DNA of 64,000 bases from positions 124,001 through 188,000 of the forward strand of contig NZ_FOQD01000008.1 of NCBI RefSeq assembly GCF_900113665.1, written 5' to 3'. The notes beneath the pieces were generated by a model. It had not been told where the DNA came from. It saw only the letters and a program-made list of their open reading frames with translations, and did not search any database. The stretch's first letter is position 1. Each line of letters starts with the position of its first letter. This document shows, in pieces, positions 35,517 to 44,105 of the stretch. This DNA is from Planctomicrobium piriforme (GTDB taxonomy: Bacteria > Planctomycetota > Planctomycetia > Planctomycetales > Planctomycetaceae). The position numbers were made by a program, and so were the translations under genes.

Positions 35517-35859
35517 TTCCTCTGAACCAGTTCGGTGGGCTGCTTAAGAATCGCGTAAATTCTTACGTTGTCACGAGCTAGCGTGGTTAATCTTACGGAA
35601 AAGTAATCGATCGGCCTTTCCCCGAAACGCGACATCAGCGTAATGTCGAACTTCCTGTGAACTGCCCGACATGAGGTCCGCTGCCATTGATTCACGCCTG
35701 CCAATCTCCCTGCCTGAGCGACCTCCCGGATTGCTTTCAGGTATTGCTTGCCTCGCCTGACTTAAATTCGCTCACAAGGCCCATCACCGCGGTCTGCCGA
35801 CAACCTGCGACAGGCTCCGATTTCGCCCGAACGGCAAACCGATTAAGGTCTGAAAAGCG
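35517..35859. promoter_or_regulatory. Divergent control region between regulator and dabA
   Basis: The gap contains no gene. TCTTACG occurs twice in the same direction at 35561-35567 and 35591-35597, exactly 30 bases apart, and the first copy is part of an inverted pair CGTAA-ATTC-TTACG (35554-35567). Spaced direct repeats of this size are typical of OmpR-family binding, so these are candidate sites for the neighbouring regulator. No clear -10/-35 pair could be fixed for dabA; an AAGG ribosome site stands 11 bases before its ATG. Confidence 0.35.
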
Positions 35860-38800
35860 ATGAACCCTGCGACCACTTCTGTGACTGAGCAACAGACTGG
35901 CGAAGCGGCCCATTCTCTCGACAATCTACAGCACCTGATCGAGCACGTCGCACACCTGCTCCCTTCGCAGGGGCCCATCACCGTCTTCGTGCATCATAAT
36001 ACATTGCACGCTTATCAGAACCTCCCATTTGCCGAGGCGCTCAAAAAGGGGGTCGAAACTTACAGTTGCGAGCCGTTTCTCGCGGAAGAGGTTTATCACG
36101 AAAAGTTTGCCAGCGGCCGCATTCGCGTGTCGGACCTCGAAACTGTCTTGAGGGAAGACCTGGGCCGCGATGGCGGGCATCTGGTCGCCGGCCTCGTTTC
36201 ACGTTTCGAACTCCGGCTGGCGATGTCGCAGTTTCAATTGCAGACCGGGCCGACCCCCGAACTTGAATGGCTGATGGCCGAGACCAATGCCTTGCGGCGG
36301 TTTCGGAGCGATACCCCGGCCGCCGTTCGCGCCAGGATGATCGAAGAAACCCGGCATTGGGCTCTGCGTTATCATCTGCACTCCGATGCCCGGAACGGCG
36401 ACCCCCTCTCCGGGTCAGTTCTCGATCCGAACCGCATTCTGCAAGAGATCAGTTTTGGCGCCACAGAAGAGACGCTCGAAAACTGGACTGCCGACCGCTG
36501 GGAAGAGTTCTGTCTGAATGCCCTGTGGCGCACCTGCCTGAAGTCTGTGTCCCCCTTCCGCCCGCGCCGCGGGCCGCATCCCCCCTTGCGCCGTCATCGC
36601 GACATCCTCTTACGGGTTACCTCCGAAGACAGCGACCAGCTTGTGGATGATCTGCTCATCCGCTTTACGGCGGCCTTTCTCGACCAGGGCCTCGCGCAGT
36701 GGGAAATACCAAATCGGGAACTGGGACTTTACGGCTGCTTCCTCTCGATGTTCAGCGGACCCGGCGGAGCGCCGGATCACTGGCTCAAGGGGCTCAGACG
36801 CGAAGCGGCCGACCTACTCCGCAGCAACATCACTCCGATCGAGAGCATTCAAAAGTCGCTCCAGATTCTGGGAATTGATCACGACGAGACCGAGGTCTTC
36901 CTCACCCAGACGCTGCTGGCTTTGCGAGGTTGGTCGGGCATTATCTGGCAGACCGAAACCCGTACCGACCGTGTGGTTCATCCCTCGCCGGCAGGAACCT
37001 TGATCGAGTTTCTCGCAATCCGGCTGATTCTTGAACGCCACGCACTGAGTTACGTCGCCAAATCGACAGGCGCGTGGACGGGACCGTTGGCCGGCCTGCA
37101 TACACTTTCCGTCCAGCCGCGGCGCGATGCTGGCGATCGTGGACTCGATCAACGGGCATTCTATGTGTTTCAGCTTGCTCAGTTGCTCGGGTGGTCGCCT
37201 GAAACACTCGGGCGGCTTGGCACGCAGGAGTGGCGCGCACTGCTGTTCGAGCTCGACAATTTCAACAACTTCGAACGCCGACGCATTTTGCACTTGGCGT
37301 TTGAACGGCGTTATCGGGTCCAGGCCCTGGACGCCCTGACGATCCATGCCGCGCGGCCGCATCAGCCGAAGACACCGGTGAAGGCTCAAGTGATCACCTG
37401 CATTGATGATCGCGAAGAGTCCTTTCGCCGACAGCTCGAAGAACTTTCTCCCGACATCGAAACCTTCGGCGCGCCCGGCTTTTTTGCCGTGGTGATGTAC
37501 TACCAGGGGGCGGCAGAAGCACATTACACGCCGCTATGTCCGATCGTCGTTCGTCCGCAACACTGGGTGCAGGAAGACGTCGTCTTTTCTCTTGAATCGA
37601 GCGACCGATTCCGTCGAAGAGCCCGTAAGGCGTTTGGTCAGGCGTCGCATCATTTGCATGTGGGGTCGCGGACGTTTGCCATTGGCGCCGTGCTGGCGAC
37701 GGTCCTCGGGCCGCTGGCCTCGCTTCCGATGATTTCACGAATTCTGTTTCCGCGTCACACCGCACGAGTCCGTGAGGCTGCTGGACAGTTGGTTCGCGTT
37801 CCCACTGTCACCCAACTGCGGCTCGAGCGCACCGAACAGATCCCAGGCGATGAAGGGGATCACGTCGGCTTCACCGTGCTGGAGATGGCCGGCAGCGTCG
37901 AACGGCTGCTGCGCGATATCGGTTTGATCTCCAACTTCGCACCGCTGGTCGTGATTCTTGGTCACGGTTCGTCCAGCCACAATAATCCGCATGAGTCGGC
38001 TTACAATTGCGGAGCCTGTGCCGGTTCGCGAGGCGGTCCCAATGCCAGGGCGATGGCGCAGATGGCGAACGACCCCCGCATTCGAGACCTGTTGTCCGAT
38101 CGCGGCATTGTGATTCCAGACGGTACTGTTTTCGTCGGCGGATATCACAACACCTGTGACGACGAGGTCGAGTTCTTCAATCTTGATCGCTTGCCGACGA
38201 CTCATCACAAACGCTTCCACGAACTTCAGGACATCGTCGATCGGGCACGGGAAAAGAATGCGCTCGAGCGCTGCCGGCGGTTTGAAAGCGCTCCGCTGGA
38301 TCTCACGCCGGAACAGGCCTTGCGGCATGTCGAGGCCCGGGCGGAAGACCTCTCGCAAGCCCGGCCCGAATACAACCATGCGACGAATGCCATCTGCTAT
38401 GTCGGGCGGCGGCAGAGAACCCGTAGCCTGTTCATGGACCGTCGCGCCTTTCTTCAATCCTACGATCCGACTCAGGACGATGCCGAAACAGCGATTCTGA
38501 TGCGCATTTTGCAGGCGGCCGTTCCCGTCTGTGCCGGGATCAATCTGGAATACTACTTCTCAACGGTAGACCCCGTCGGCTGGGGCTGCGGCAACAAACT
38601 GCCGCACAACATCGTGTCGTTGCTGGGAGTGATGGAAGGGGCGCAAAGCGATCTGCGGACAGGTCTGTCAGCCCAGATGGTCGAGATCCATGAGCCCGTT
38701 CGAATTCTGTTTATCATCGAAACCACGCCAGAGGCGATGCTTTCGATCATGCGCCGCAACGAGGGCATTCGCGAGCACATCGAGAACGACTGGGTGCAAC

Positions 38801-39015
38801 TGGCCGTGCTCGATCCCCACTCGCCGCAGTTGCAGTTGTATGTGAACGGCCAGTTTGTGCCGTATGAGCCGGAATCCACCGAACTCCCCGAAGTCGCGAC
38901 CTCGTATGACTGGTTTCGAGGCTGGCGGGATCATCTGGGCTTCGCATCGATTCAAGCCTCGGAACCCCGGCCTGTCGCAACGGCTGCTGCCGGTCAGGAG
39001 CGCAGCACGGTATGA
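35860..39015 (+). CDS. dabA: DabA, inorganic carbon uptake protein (DUF2309)
   Basis: DabA is the peripheral, carbonic-anhydrase-like subunit of the DAB system, thought to convert CO2 to bicarbonate inside the cell, driven by an ion gradient through DabB. The 1051-residue protein shows the zinc ligands expected from the family: Cys514 and Asp516 in ITCIDDREESFRR, and His702 and Cys717 in LGHGSSSHNNPHESAYNCGA; the 15-residue spacing of the last two equals that in characterised DabA. The N-terminus (LLPSQGPITVFVHHNTLHAY) is also diagnostic. The stop overlaps the next start (ATGA). Confidence 0.93.
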   Translation: MNPATTSVTEQQTGEAAHSLDNLQHLIEHVAHLLPSQGPITVFVHHNTLHAYQNLPFAEALKKGVETYSCEPFLAEEVYHEKFASGRIRVSDLETVLREDLGRDGGHLVAGLVSRFELRLAMSQFQLQTGPTPELEWLMAETNALRRFRSDTPAAVRARMIEETRHWALRYHLHSDARNGDPLSGSVLDPNRILQEISFGATEETLENWTADRWEEFCLNALWRTCLKSVSPFRPRRGPHPPLRRHRDILLRVTSEDSDQLVDDLLIRFTAAFLDQGLAQWEIPNRELGLYGCFLSMFSGPGGAPDHWLKGLRREAADLLRSNITPIESIQKSLQILGIDHDETEVFLTQTLLALRGWSGIIWQTETRTDRVVHPSPAGTLIEFLAIRLILERHALSYVAKSTGAWTGPLAGLHTLSVQPRRDAGDRGLDQRAFYVFQLAQLLGWSPETLGRLGTQEWRALLFELDNFNNFERRRILHLAFERRYRVQALDALTIHAARPHQPKTPVKAQVITCIDDREESFRRQLEELSPDIETFGAPGFFAVVMYYQGAAEAHYTPLCPIVVRPQHWVQEDVVFSLESSDRFRRRARKAFGQASHHLHVGSRTFAIGAVLATVLGPLASLPMISRILFPRHTARVREAAGQLVRVPTVTQLRLERTEQIPGDEGDHVGFTVLEMAGSVERLLRDIGLISNFAPLVVILGHGSSSHNNPHESAYNCGACAGSRGGPNARAMAQMANDPRIRDLLSDRGIVIPDGTVFVGGYHNTCDDEVEFFNLDRLPTTHHKRFHELQDIVDRAREKNALERCRRFESAPLDLTPEQALRHVEARAEDLSQARPEYNHATNAICYVGRRQRTRSLFMDRRAFLQSYDPTQDDAETAILMRILQAAVPVCAGINLEYYFSTVDPVGWGCGNKLPHNIVSLLGVMEGAQSDLRTGLSAQMVEIHEPVRILFIIETTPEAMLSIMRRNEGIREHIENDWVQLAVLDPHSPQLQLYVNGQFVPYEPESTELPEVATSYDWFRGWRDHLGFASIQASEPRPVATAAAGQERSTV

Positions 39016-40448
39016 TGATCGAACGCGTCTACTTCATTCTGGGGGTCTGCTCGGTGGCCGCGCCCTTGCTGCTGGTGACGGTGCTGGGCGGTTCGACTCT
39101 CGTGAACCGGCATTTGTCTGAGCGGACCACCGCCCGGCTGACGCAGCTCGTCGGATTCATCGGCTTTATTGCCTGCGTTTCCATTCTCGGCACGATGCTG
39201 GCGCGGGGCGATCGACGCGTGCCGATCGAACTCGGCAACTGGGTCGTGTTGCCTGATCCACACTTCCATTTTCATTTCACGATCAAGCTCGTCTTCGACC
39301 GCTTGTCGGTGCCGTTCGCGATTCTGACGTTCGTCCTCTGCGAAGTGATCGCGGCCTTCGGGCGAAACTATCTGCATCGCGAGTCGGGCTATCAGCGGTT
39401 CTTCCTGCTGTTCTCCCTGTTTCAAATGGGCATGATCCTCACCGCAGTGGCCGGGACAATTGAGACCCTCTTTGCCGGTTGGGAACTCGTGGGTCTGTCT
39501 TCGGCGCTATTGGTTGCCTTCTTCCAGACGCGACCCGGCCCGGTGCGGAACGGCCTACGGGTATGGATGGTCTATCGAGTGGCCGATGCGGCGTTCCTGC
39601 TCGCTGCTATCGCGCTGCATCATCTGACGGGCGAGGGAGATTTTGACAAACTGACCGGCACGGCTTTGCATCCCTGGCCGGAAGGAATTTCGAGCGTCAC
39701 TGCGCCCGGTCAGGCATTGTTTGTTGGTCTGCTGTTATTGGTTGCCGCAGCTGGCAAGTCGGCTCTGATTCCTTTCTCTGGCTGGCTGCCGCGGGCGATG
39801 GAAGGGCCGACTCCTTCCAGCGCCATCTTCTATGGGGCTTTGTCGGTTCACCTGGGAGCGTACTTGCTCTTGCGTGTTTCTCCGTTGCTGACGGTGACTC
39901 CCTGGCTGTGGGGAACAGTCATCGCGCTTGGCTTGCTGACCACCGCGTTCGCGGCCATCACAGAAACGGTCCAAACCGACATCAAAGCCGCGCTGTCGTA
40001 TGCGTCGTTGACGCAGATCGGACTAATCGTCGCCGAGATTGGGCTCGGAGCCGGGATCGGCGGTAAGATCGGCATCCTGATCTGGTACTTTGCGCTGATG
40101 CACATGATCGGCCACGCCTGCCTGCGAACCTTGCAATTCCTGCGGGCTCCCTCGCTGTTGCGAGACTACGGCCAACTGGAGAATGCCATCGGCTCGCGCC
40201 TGCAACCCAACACGGGAAGCTGGGAACCGCAGCTGCCTGTCGGAATGCGAAATCGCGTGTACCGCATGGCGATGGAACGGGGCTATCTCGACCCGCTATT
40301 GACCAATCTCATTGTGACGCCGTTTCTGAAGCTCTTCCGCAAATGCGACTCCCTCGAACGCAAATGGGCCAGCCTGCTGCAGGGACCGGTGCCTGCCAGC
40401 CCGCATCACAGTGAACCGATCACCCAGGCGGTCGAACAACTTCCATGA
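39012..40448 (+). CDS. dabB: DabB, proton-conducting membrane subunit (NuoL-like)
   Basis: The 478-residue multi-helix protein belongs to the proton-antiporter family of complex I NuoL/M/N and Mrp. It contains the key Glu in FAGWELVGLSSALLVAFFQT, the Lys of AAAGKSALIPFSGWLPRAME followed by GPTPSSAIFYGALSVHLGAY, and a second conserved Lys in TVQTDIKAALSYASLTQIGL. Paired with DabA it supplies the ion current for carbon uptake. Both ends overlap neighbours by four bases, showing a tight operon. A complex I role is excluded by the absence of other nuo genes. Confidence 0.9.
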   Translation: MMIERVYFILGVCSVAAPLLLVTVLGGSTLVNRHLSERTTARLTQLVGFIGFIACVSILGTMLARGDRRVPIELGNWVVLPDPHFHFHFTIKLVFDRLSVPFAILTFVLCEVIAAFGRNYLHRESGYQRFFLLFSLFQMGMILTAVAGTIETLFAGWELVGLSSALLVAFFQTRPGPVRNGLRVWMVYRVADAAFLLAAIALHHLTGEGDFDKLTGTALHPWPEGISSVTAPGQALFVGLLLLVAAAGKSALIPFSGWLPRAMEGPTPSSAIFYGALSVHLGAYLLLRVSPLLTVTPWLWGTVIALGLLTTAFAAITETVQTDIKAALSYASLTQIGLIVAEIGLGAGIGGKIGILIWYFALMHMIGHACLRTLQFLRAPSLLRDYGQLENAIGSRLQPNTGSWEPQLPVGMRNRVYRMAMERGYLDPLLTNLIVTPFLKLFRKCDSLERKWASLLQGPVPASPHHSEPITQAVEQLP

Positions 40449-41938
40449 ACGAATTGCATTTTCCCTGGCTCGAACTGGCCATCGGACTGCCGCTGCTGGG
40501 ATCGTTCTGGGTCCGCAAGCTCAAGAGCCCGGAAACCGCGCGCATTCATTGCATCGTGATCACGCTGATCTCGTTTCTGATGACGGTTGGCGCATGGATC
40601 GATTTTTCCCAGCAATCCGCTCCGACCGAGCAGGATGCCTGGGCAAAAACCCTTGGCCCTGGCTTCCTCGAAATCGATCAGCTCAGCGCACCGCTGATGC
40701 CGCTGACTTCGCTGCTGTTGCTCCTCACGGCGGTGACCACGCTCCGCACCAAACTGAAAAGATTCTCATTCGCCGCTTCGCTGGTTCGCGCGACAGTCCT
40801 CCTCGCGGCCTTCGCTTGCCGTGACCCCTGGGCGGTGATCGCACTGCTCACTCTGTCGACCATTCTGCCGTGGCTCGAGCTTCGCAGCCGCGGGCAGCCG
40901 ACCCGCATCTTTACTCTGCATATGGCGGTCTACATCATTGCCATGGTGGCCGGGCAGACGCTGGTCACGGTCACTCCAGACCACTCCACCGGCGAAATGA
41001 TTGGGATCATCTTGCTGGTGCTGGCCGTTCTGATTCGCTCGGGCATGTTTCCGTTTCACACCTGGCTGCCCGACCTCTTCCAGCGAGCCACTTTCGGCAC
41101 GGCTCTCATGTTTGTCGCTCCGATGCCCGGCGTTTATCTGGCCACGCGGTTGCTGCTGCCCGTCGCCCCCGACTGGATCTTGCGGTGGGTCGCCCTGATA
41201 TCGGTCTTCACGGCGTTCTATGCCGCCGGCCTAACTCTTGTGCAGAAAGAATCCCGCCGTTTCTACAGCTACCTGTTTCTCAGCCAGTCCGCTCTGGTGC
41301 TGGTCGGGCTGGAACTCGCGACCCCGATTGGGCTCACCGGGTCGCTGTCATTGTGGCTGTCGATCGGTCTGGCCCTGGGCGGGTTCGGTCTGTCGCTCCG
41401 CTGCGTCGAAGCCCGACTCGGACCATTCTCGATCACGGAATATCGGGGCTTGTACGAACACATGCCCTCGCTTGCGGCGTTCTTTCTGCTCACAGGTCTT
41501 GCCAGTGTGGGCTTCCCAGGCACGTTCGGCTTCATCGGGGCAGAGCTGATTGTGGAAGGCGTGGTGCAGGTGTATCCGCTCGTGGGCATGGTGGTCGTGA
41601 TCTGCTCGGCTCTCAACGGAATCGCCGTGCTGATGGCCTACCTGCGAATCTTCACCGGCACTCACCACCGGACAACGATTTCCTTGAAGATGCTCCCGCG
41701 TGAACGCATCTCGGTGCTGGTCCTGACCGTGCTGATCATCGGCGGGGGCATCTGGCCGCAACCGGGGATTGCCTCGCGGTTTCATGCCGCCATGCAGATC
41801 GTCAATTCACGCCGCAATCTCTCCGAGCCCGCCGAACAAGCTCCTGACCATGCCGAACGCGCCGCGTCGCCGGCCAACGCGAGATGGCCCACATGGCTGA
41901 CCGGCAAACAATCCACCGACCCAAGCCACCCGCTGTGA
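40445..41938 (+). CDS. Second proton-antiporter-like membrane subunit of dab operon
   Basis: The 497-residue protein is another NuoL/M-type membrane protein, more divergent than DabB. Recognisable parts are RSGMFPFHTWLPDLFQRATF (Lys of the usual GKSA block is replaced by Arg), GTALMFVAPMPGVYLATRLL and TLVQKESRRFYSYLFLSQSA, then LTGLASVGFPGTFGFIGAEL. The start overlaps the dabB stop. Two-component DAB systems normally have one such protein, so this is either a second channel half or a duplicate with a special role. An inverted repeat with a T-run follows. Confidence 0.85.
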   Translation: MNELHFPWLELAIGLPLLGSFWVRKLKSPETARIHCIVITLISFLMTVGAWIDFSQQSAPTEQDAWAKTLGPGFLEIDQLSAPLMPLTSLLLLLTAVTTLRTKLKRFSFAASLVRATVLLAAFACRDPWAVIALLTLSTILPWLELRSRGQPTRIFTLHMAVYIIAMVAGQTLVTVTPDHSTGEMIGIILLVLAVLIRSGMFPFHTWLPDLFQRATFGTALMFVAPMPGVYLATRLLLPVAPDWILRWVALISVFTAFYAAGLTLVQKESRRFYSYLFLSQSALVLVGLELATPIGLTGSLSLWLSIGLALGGFGLSLRCVEARLGPFSITEYRGLYEHMPSLAAFFLLTGLASVGFPGTFGFIGAELIVEGVVQVYPLVGMVVVICSALNGIAVLMAYLRIFTGTHHRTTISLKMLPRERISVLVLTVLIIGGGIWPQPGIASRFHAAMQIVNSRRNLSEPAEQAPDHAERAASPANARWPTWLTGKQSTDPSHPL

Positions 41939-41973
41939 AATCAACCGCTCATGCAGGAAATCAGAAAGAATTC

Positions 41974-42060
41974 GCCACAGATTCACGCAGATGAACACAG
42001 ATTTTTGAATTGAATTTTATCTGTGTGAATATGTGTCCATCTGTGGCTTTTTTTTGTTTT
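41974..42060 (+). terminator. Inverted repeat and T-run after dab operon
   Basis: The arms begin GCCACAGATTCACGCAGATG at 41974 and end with the near-complement closing in CATCTGTGGC at 42047; the outer nine and inner eight pairs match. The right arm is followed by TTTTTTTTGTTTT. It stands between convergent genes (dab operon and the dehydrogenase), whose stop codon lies at its edge, and probably ends the dab transcript. Composition resembles the other stutter repeats of the window. Confidence 0.7.
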
Positions 42061-43060
42061 ATCCAACTCCGTTGACCACGTTGCGAATCGGTTGTCCCAG
42101 CAGCGCCCGACGGCAGTTCTGGCTTCCTTTGATTCGCATGTCATCCAGCCCCTGTTCCGAATAGAACGCCGAATGCGGATTGATGATGATGCGGTCGTGC
42201 GCCGGGTGCTCCGGATTTCGCCACGCGGCGATCAACGGGTCATCCGCTGGAGGCGGCTCGACTTCCAGAACGTCCAGCGCGGCGCCGCGGAGATGGTCCG
42301 CTTCGATTGCCCGTAACACCGCATGAGCATCCACAACACCACCTCGAGCGGTGTTCACCACATACGAACCGGGCTTCAGCTTCGCCAGCGCCGCGTCATC
42401 GATGATGTGCTGTGTTTCCGCTGTTCGCGGGCAATGCGTGCTGAGGACATCCGCGGCTGCCAGCAGTTCATCGAGGGTCTCGACCCGTTCGACTCCAATC
42501 GCCTTGTCGCGGCCGTCGGGAATGTACGGATCGTAGAACAGCACCCGCATGCCGAGCGCCTTAGCCCGCAGCGCTGTGGCCGTGCCGATGCGGCCGAGCC
42601 CCACGATGCCGAACACGCGGCCCCGCAGGCGTTGCAGCGGAACCACCTGTTCGTAGCTCCATGGTCCCGCGCCGCGTTGCAGACGGCTGTTGGTGTAATG
42701 AATCCCCCGCGTCAGCGTCAGCATCATCCCGATGGCGCTGTCGGCCACTTCCTCCGCCCCGTAGTCCGGAACGTTGGCGACGGGAATCCCGCGTTCACGA
42801 GCCGCCTGCAGATCGACGTTGTCGAAGCCGACGCCGCAACGGACGATCAAACGGCAATGCTTCAGTCGCCGAATCGTTTTCTCCGACAGGGTGATGAAGT
42901 GATACAGCATCACTGCATCCGCATCGTCGAGCTGATCGCCGATTGCACTTTCACCGTGCGCCCCCAGCGCGGTGATATTCGCGAGATCGCCGAGAATCCG
43001 TTCCTCGTGATCCAGCGGCGGTTGAATGAAGTCGGTCACGACCACTTGAAACTGTTTCAC
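42059..43060 (-). CDS. D-2-hydroxyacid dehydrogenase, CtBP-like
   Basis: An NAD-dependent 2-hydroxyacid dehydrogenase of 333 residues. Motifs: substrate-side RCGVGFDNVDLQAARERGIP and VANVPDYGAEEVADSAIGMM, the nucleotide-binding GRVFGIVGLGRIGTATALRA, the catalytic Arg in VVNTARGGVVDAHAVLRAIE, Glu in ALDVLEVEPPP and the final His in IINPHSAFYSEQGLDDMR. The latter pattern with HSAFYS matches C-terminal-binding-protein-like enzymes rather than phosphoglycerate dehydrogenase. GTG 43060 is the start because an AAGGG site precedes it and the longer frame would overlap the SDR gene. Substrate unknown. Confidence 0.88.
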   Translation of the reverse strand: MKQFQVVVTDFIQPPLDHEERILGDLANITALGAHGESAIGDQLDDADAVMLYHFITLSEKTIRRLKHCRLIVRCGVGFDNVDLQAARERGIPVANVPDYGAEEVADSAIGMMLTLTRGIHYTNSRLQRGAGPWSYEQVVPLQRLRGRVFGIVGLGRIGTATALRAKALGMRVLFYDPYIPDGRDKAIGVERVETLDELLAAADVLSTHCPRTAETQHIIDDAALAKLKPGSYVVNTARGGVVDAHAVLRAIEADHLRGAALDVLEVEPPPADDPLIAAWRNPEHPAHDRIIINPHSAFYSEQGLDDMRIKGSQNCRRALLGQPIRNVVNGVG

Positions 43061-43097
43061 GTCTGCTGCCCTTTTGATGTTTCGTTGCGAAGCGAGT

Positions 43098-43910
43098 TTA
43101 TCGCACCGCGCCCCCGTTGGCATTGATGACCTGGCCTGTCAGGTAGCTTGCGTCGTCGCTGACCAGAAATCGCGTCAGCCGGGCAATGTCTTCCGGCAGG
43201 CCCCACCGTCGCAGCGGCGTTTCCCGAACCACGCGGTCTTGCCAGTCCTGACTGGCATGTTCCCCCCAGGCCGTTTGAATCCAGCCCGGCGCAATACAGT
43301 TCACACGCACTTCTGGTGCGGCGGTGAGTGCGAACGATCTGGTGAAGCCCATGATGGCGTTCTTGGCGGCCGAGAACAGTTCGGCACTGTCCCCTTCCAT
43401 GCCGCGGTCCGCCTGATCCCAGCCGATGTTGATGATCACCCCGCCGTGTGCGGCCTTCATGCGAGGAAGAACCGCCTTGCACAACTGCAGCGTCCCTGCG
43501 ACATCCACCTGCCACAGCAGCGCGAGTTTTTCCGCATACGGCAGCTTGGCCTGACTGCCCGTCAACAGGTCCGCACCGGCGTTGTTGACCCAGATGTCGA
43601 CGCCGCCCCAAATTTGCCAAACCGAGTCGACAAACTCGTCGTAATTTCCGGCGGGAAAAGCGAGTTGCCGCGCCGCGCTCCGTCGACCGATCGCTGTGAT
43701 TTCGTCGGCCACGCTTTGTGCCGCAGTTTCAGACCGCCCGTAATGGACGATCACATCGCAGCCGCCTCGTGCGAGTTCGAGCGCGATCGCCCGTCCGATG
43801 CCCGACGAGCCACCGGTGATGACGGCCCGTTTGCCGGTCAGATCGGCAAATGGTGAGGATCGCGATGCGGCCAATCGAACTCCCCTGCTGAAGTGTGCCA
43901 GGCCACTCAA
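43098..43910 (-). CDS. SDR-family protein lacking catalytic Ser and Tyr
   Basis: The 270-residue protein has a Rossmann fold of the short-chain dehydrogenase family: cofactor motif TGGSSGIG (32-39), NNAG (109-112) and the C-terminal LTGQVINANGG. The catalytic triad is broken: the strand that normally ends in SS reads IINIGWDQ (161-166), and the YxxxK motif reads FSAAK (179-183), with Phe in place of Tyr while Lys183 stays. It may thus bind NAD(P) without normal dehydrogenase activity, or use another residue. It lies 37 bases before the CtBP-like dehydrogenase on the same strand, probably in one operon. Confidence 0.85.
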   Translation of the reverse strand: MSGLAHFSRGVRLAASRSSPFADLTGKRAVITGGSSGIGRAIALELARGGCDVIVHYGRSETAAQSVADEITAIGRRSAARQLAFPAGNYDEFVDSVWQIWGGVDIWVNNAGADLLTGSQAKLPYAEKLALLWQVDVAGTLQLCKAVLPRMKAAHGGVIINIGWDQADRGMEGDSAELFSAAKNAIMGFTRSFALTAAPEVRVNCIAPGWIQTAWGEHASQDWQDRVVRETPLRRWGLPEDIARLTRFLVSDDASYLTGQVINANGGAVR

Positions 43911-44105
43911 CCTGCACGCTTGCGGCTGTTTATGACGATTTCTGTGGTGCGAATGACGTTCGCCGCTCGCGACCGGCAGTCGCCGTGACTATACTCGAAG
44001 TGCTCTTCAGCGAAAATGTGCGAGGCGGTTCCCCTTCAGAACGGCCGATTGGAAAATTTCGAATAGATTTCGCGTCGCGTGCGGCGCGTTGAGGATGAGA
44101 CGGCG

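Noticed and set aside
39012..41938. Fragment of respiratory complex I
   Set aside because: The antiporter-like genes are coupled to dabA and no other nuo subunit genes occur, so a DAB system explains them better.
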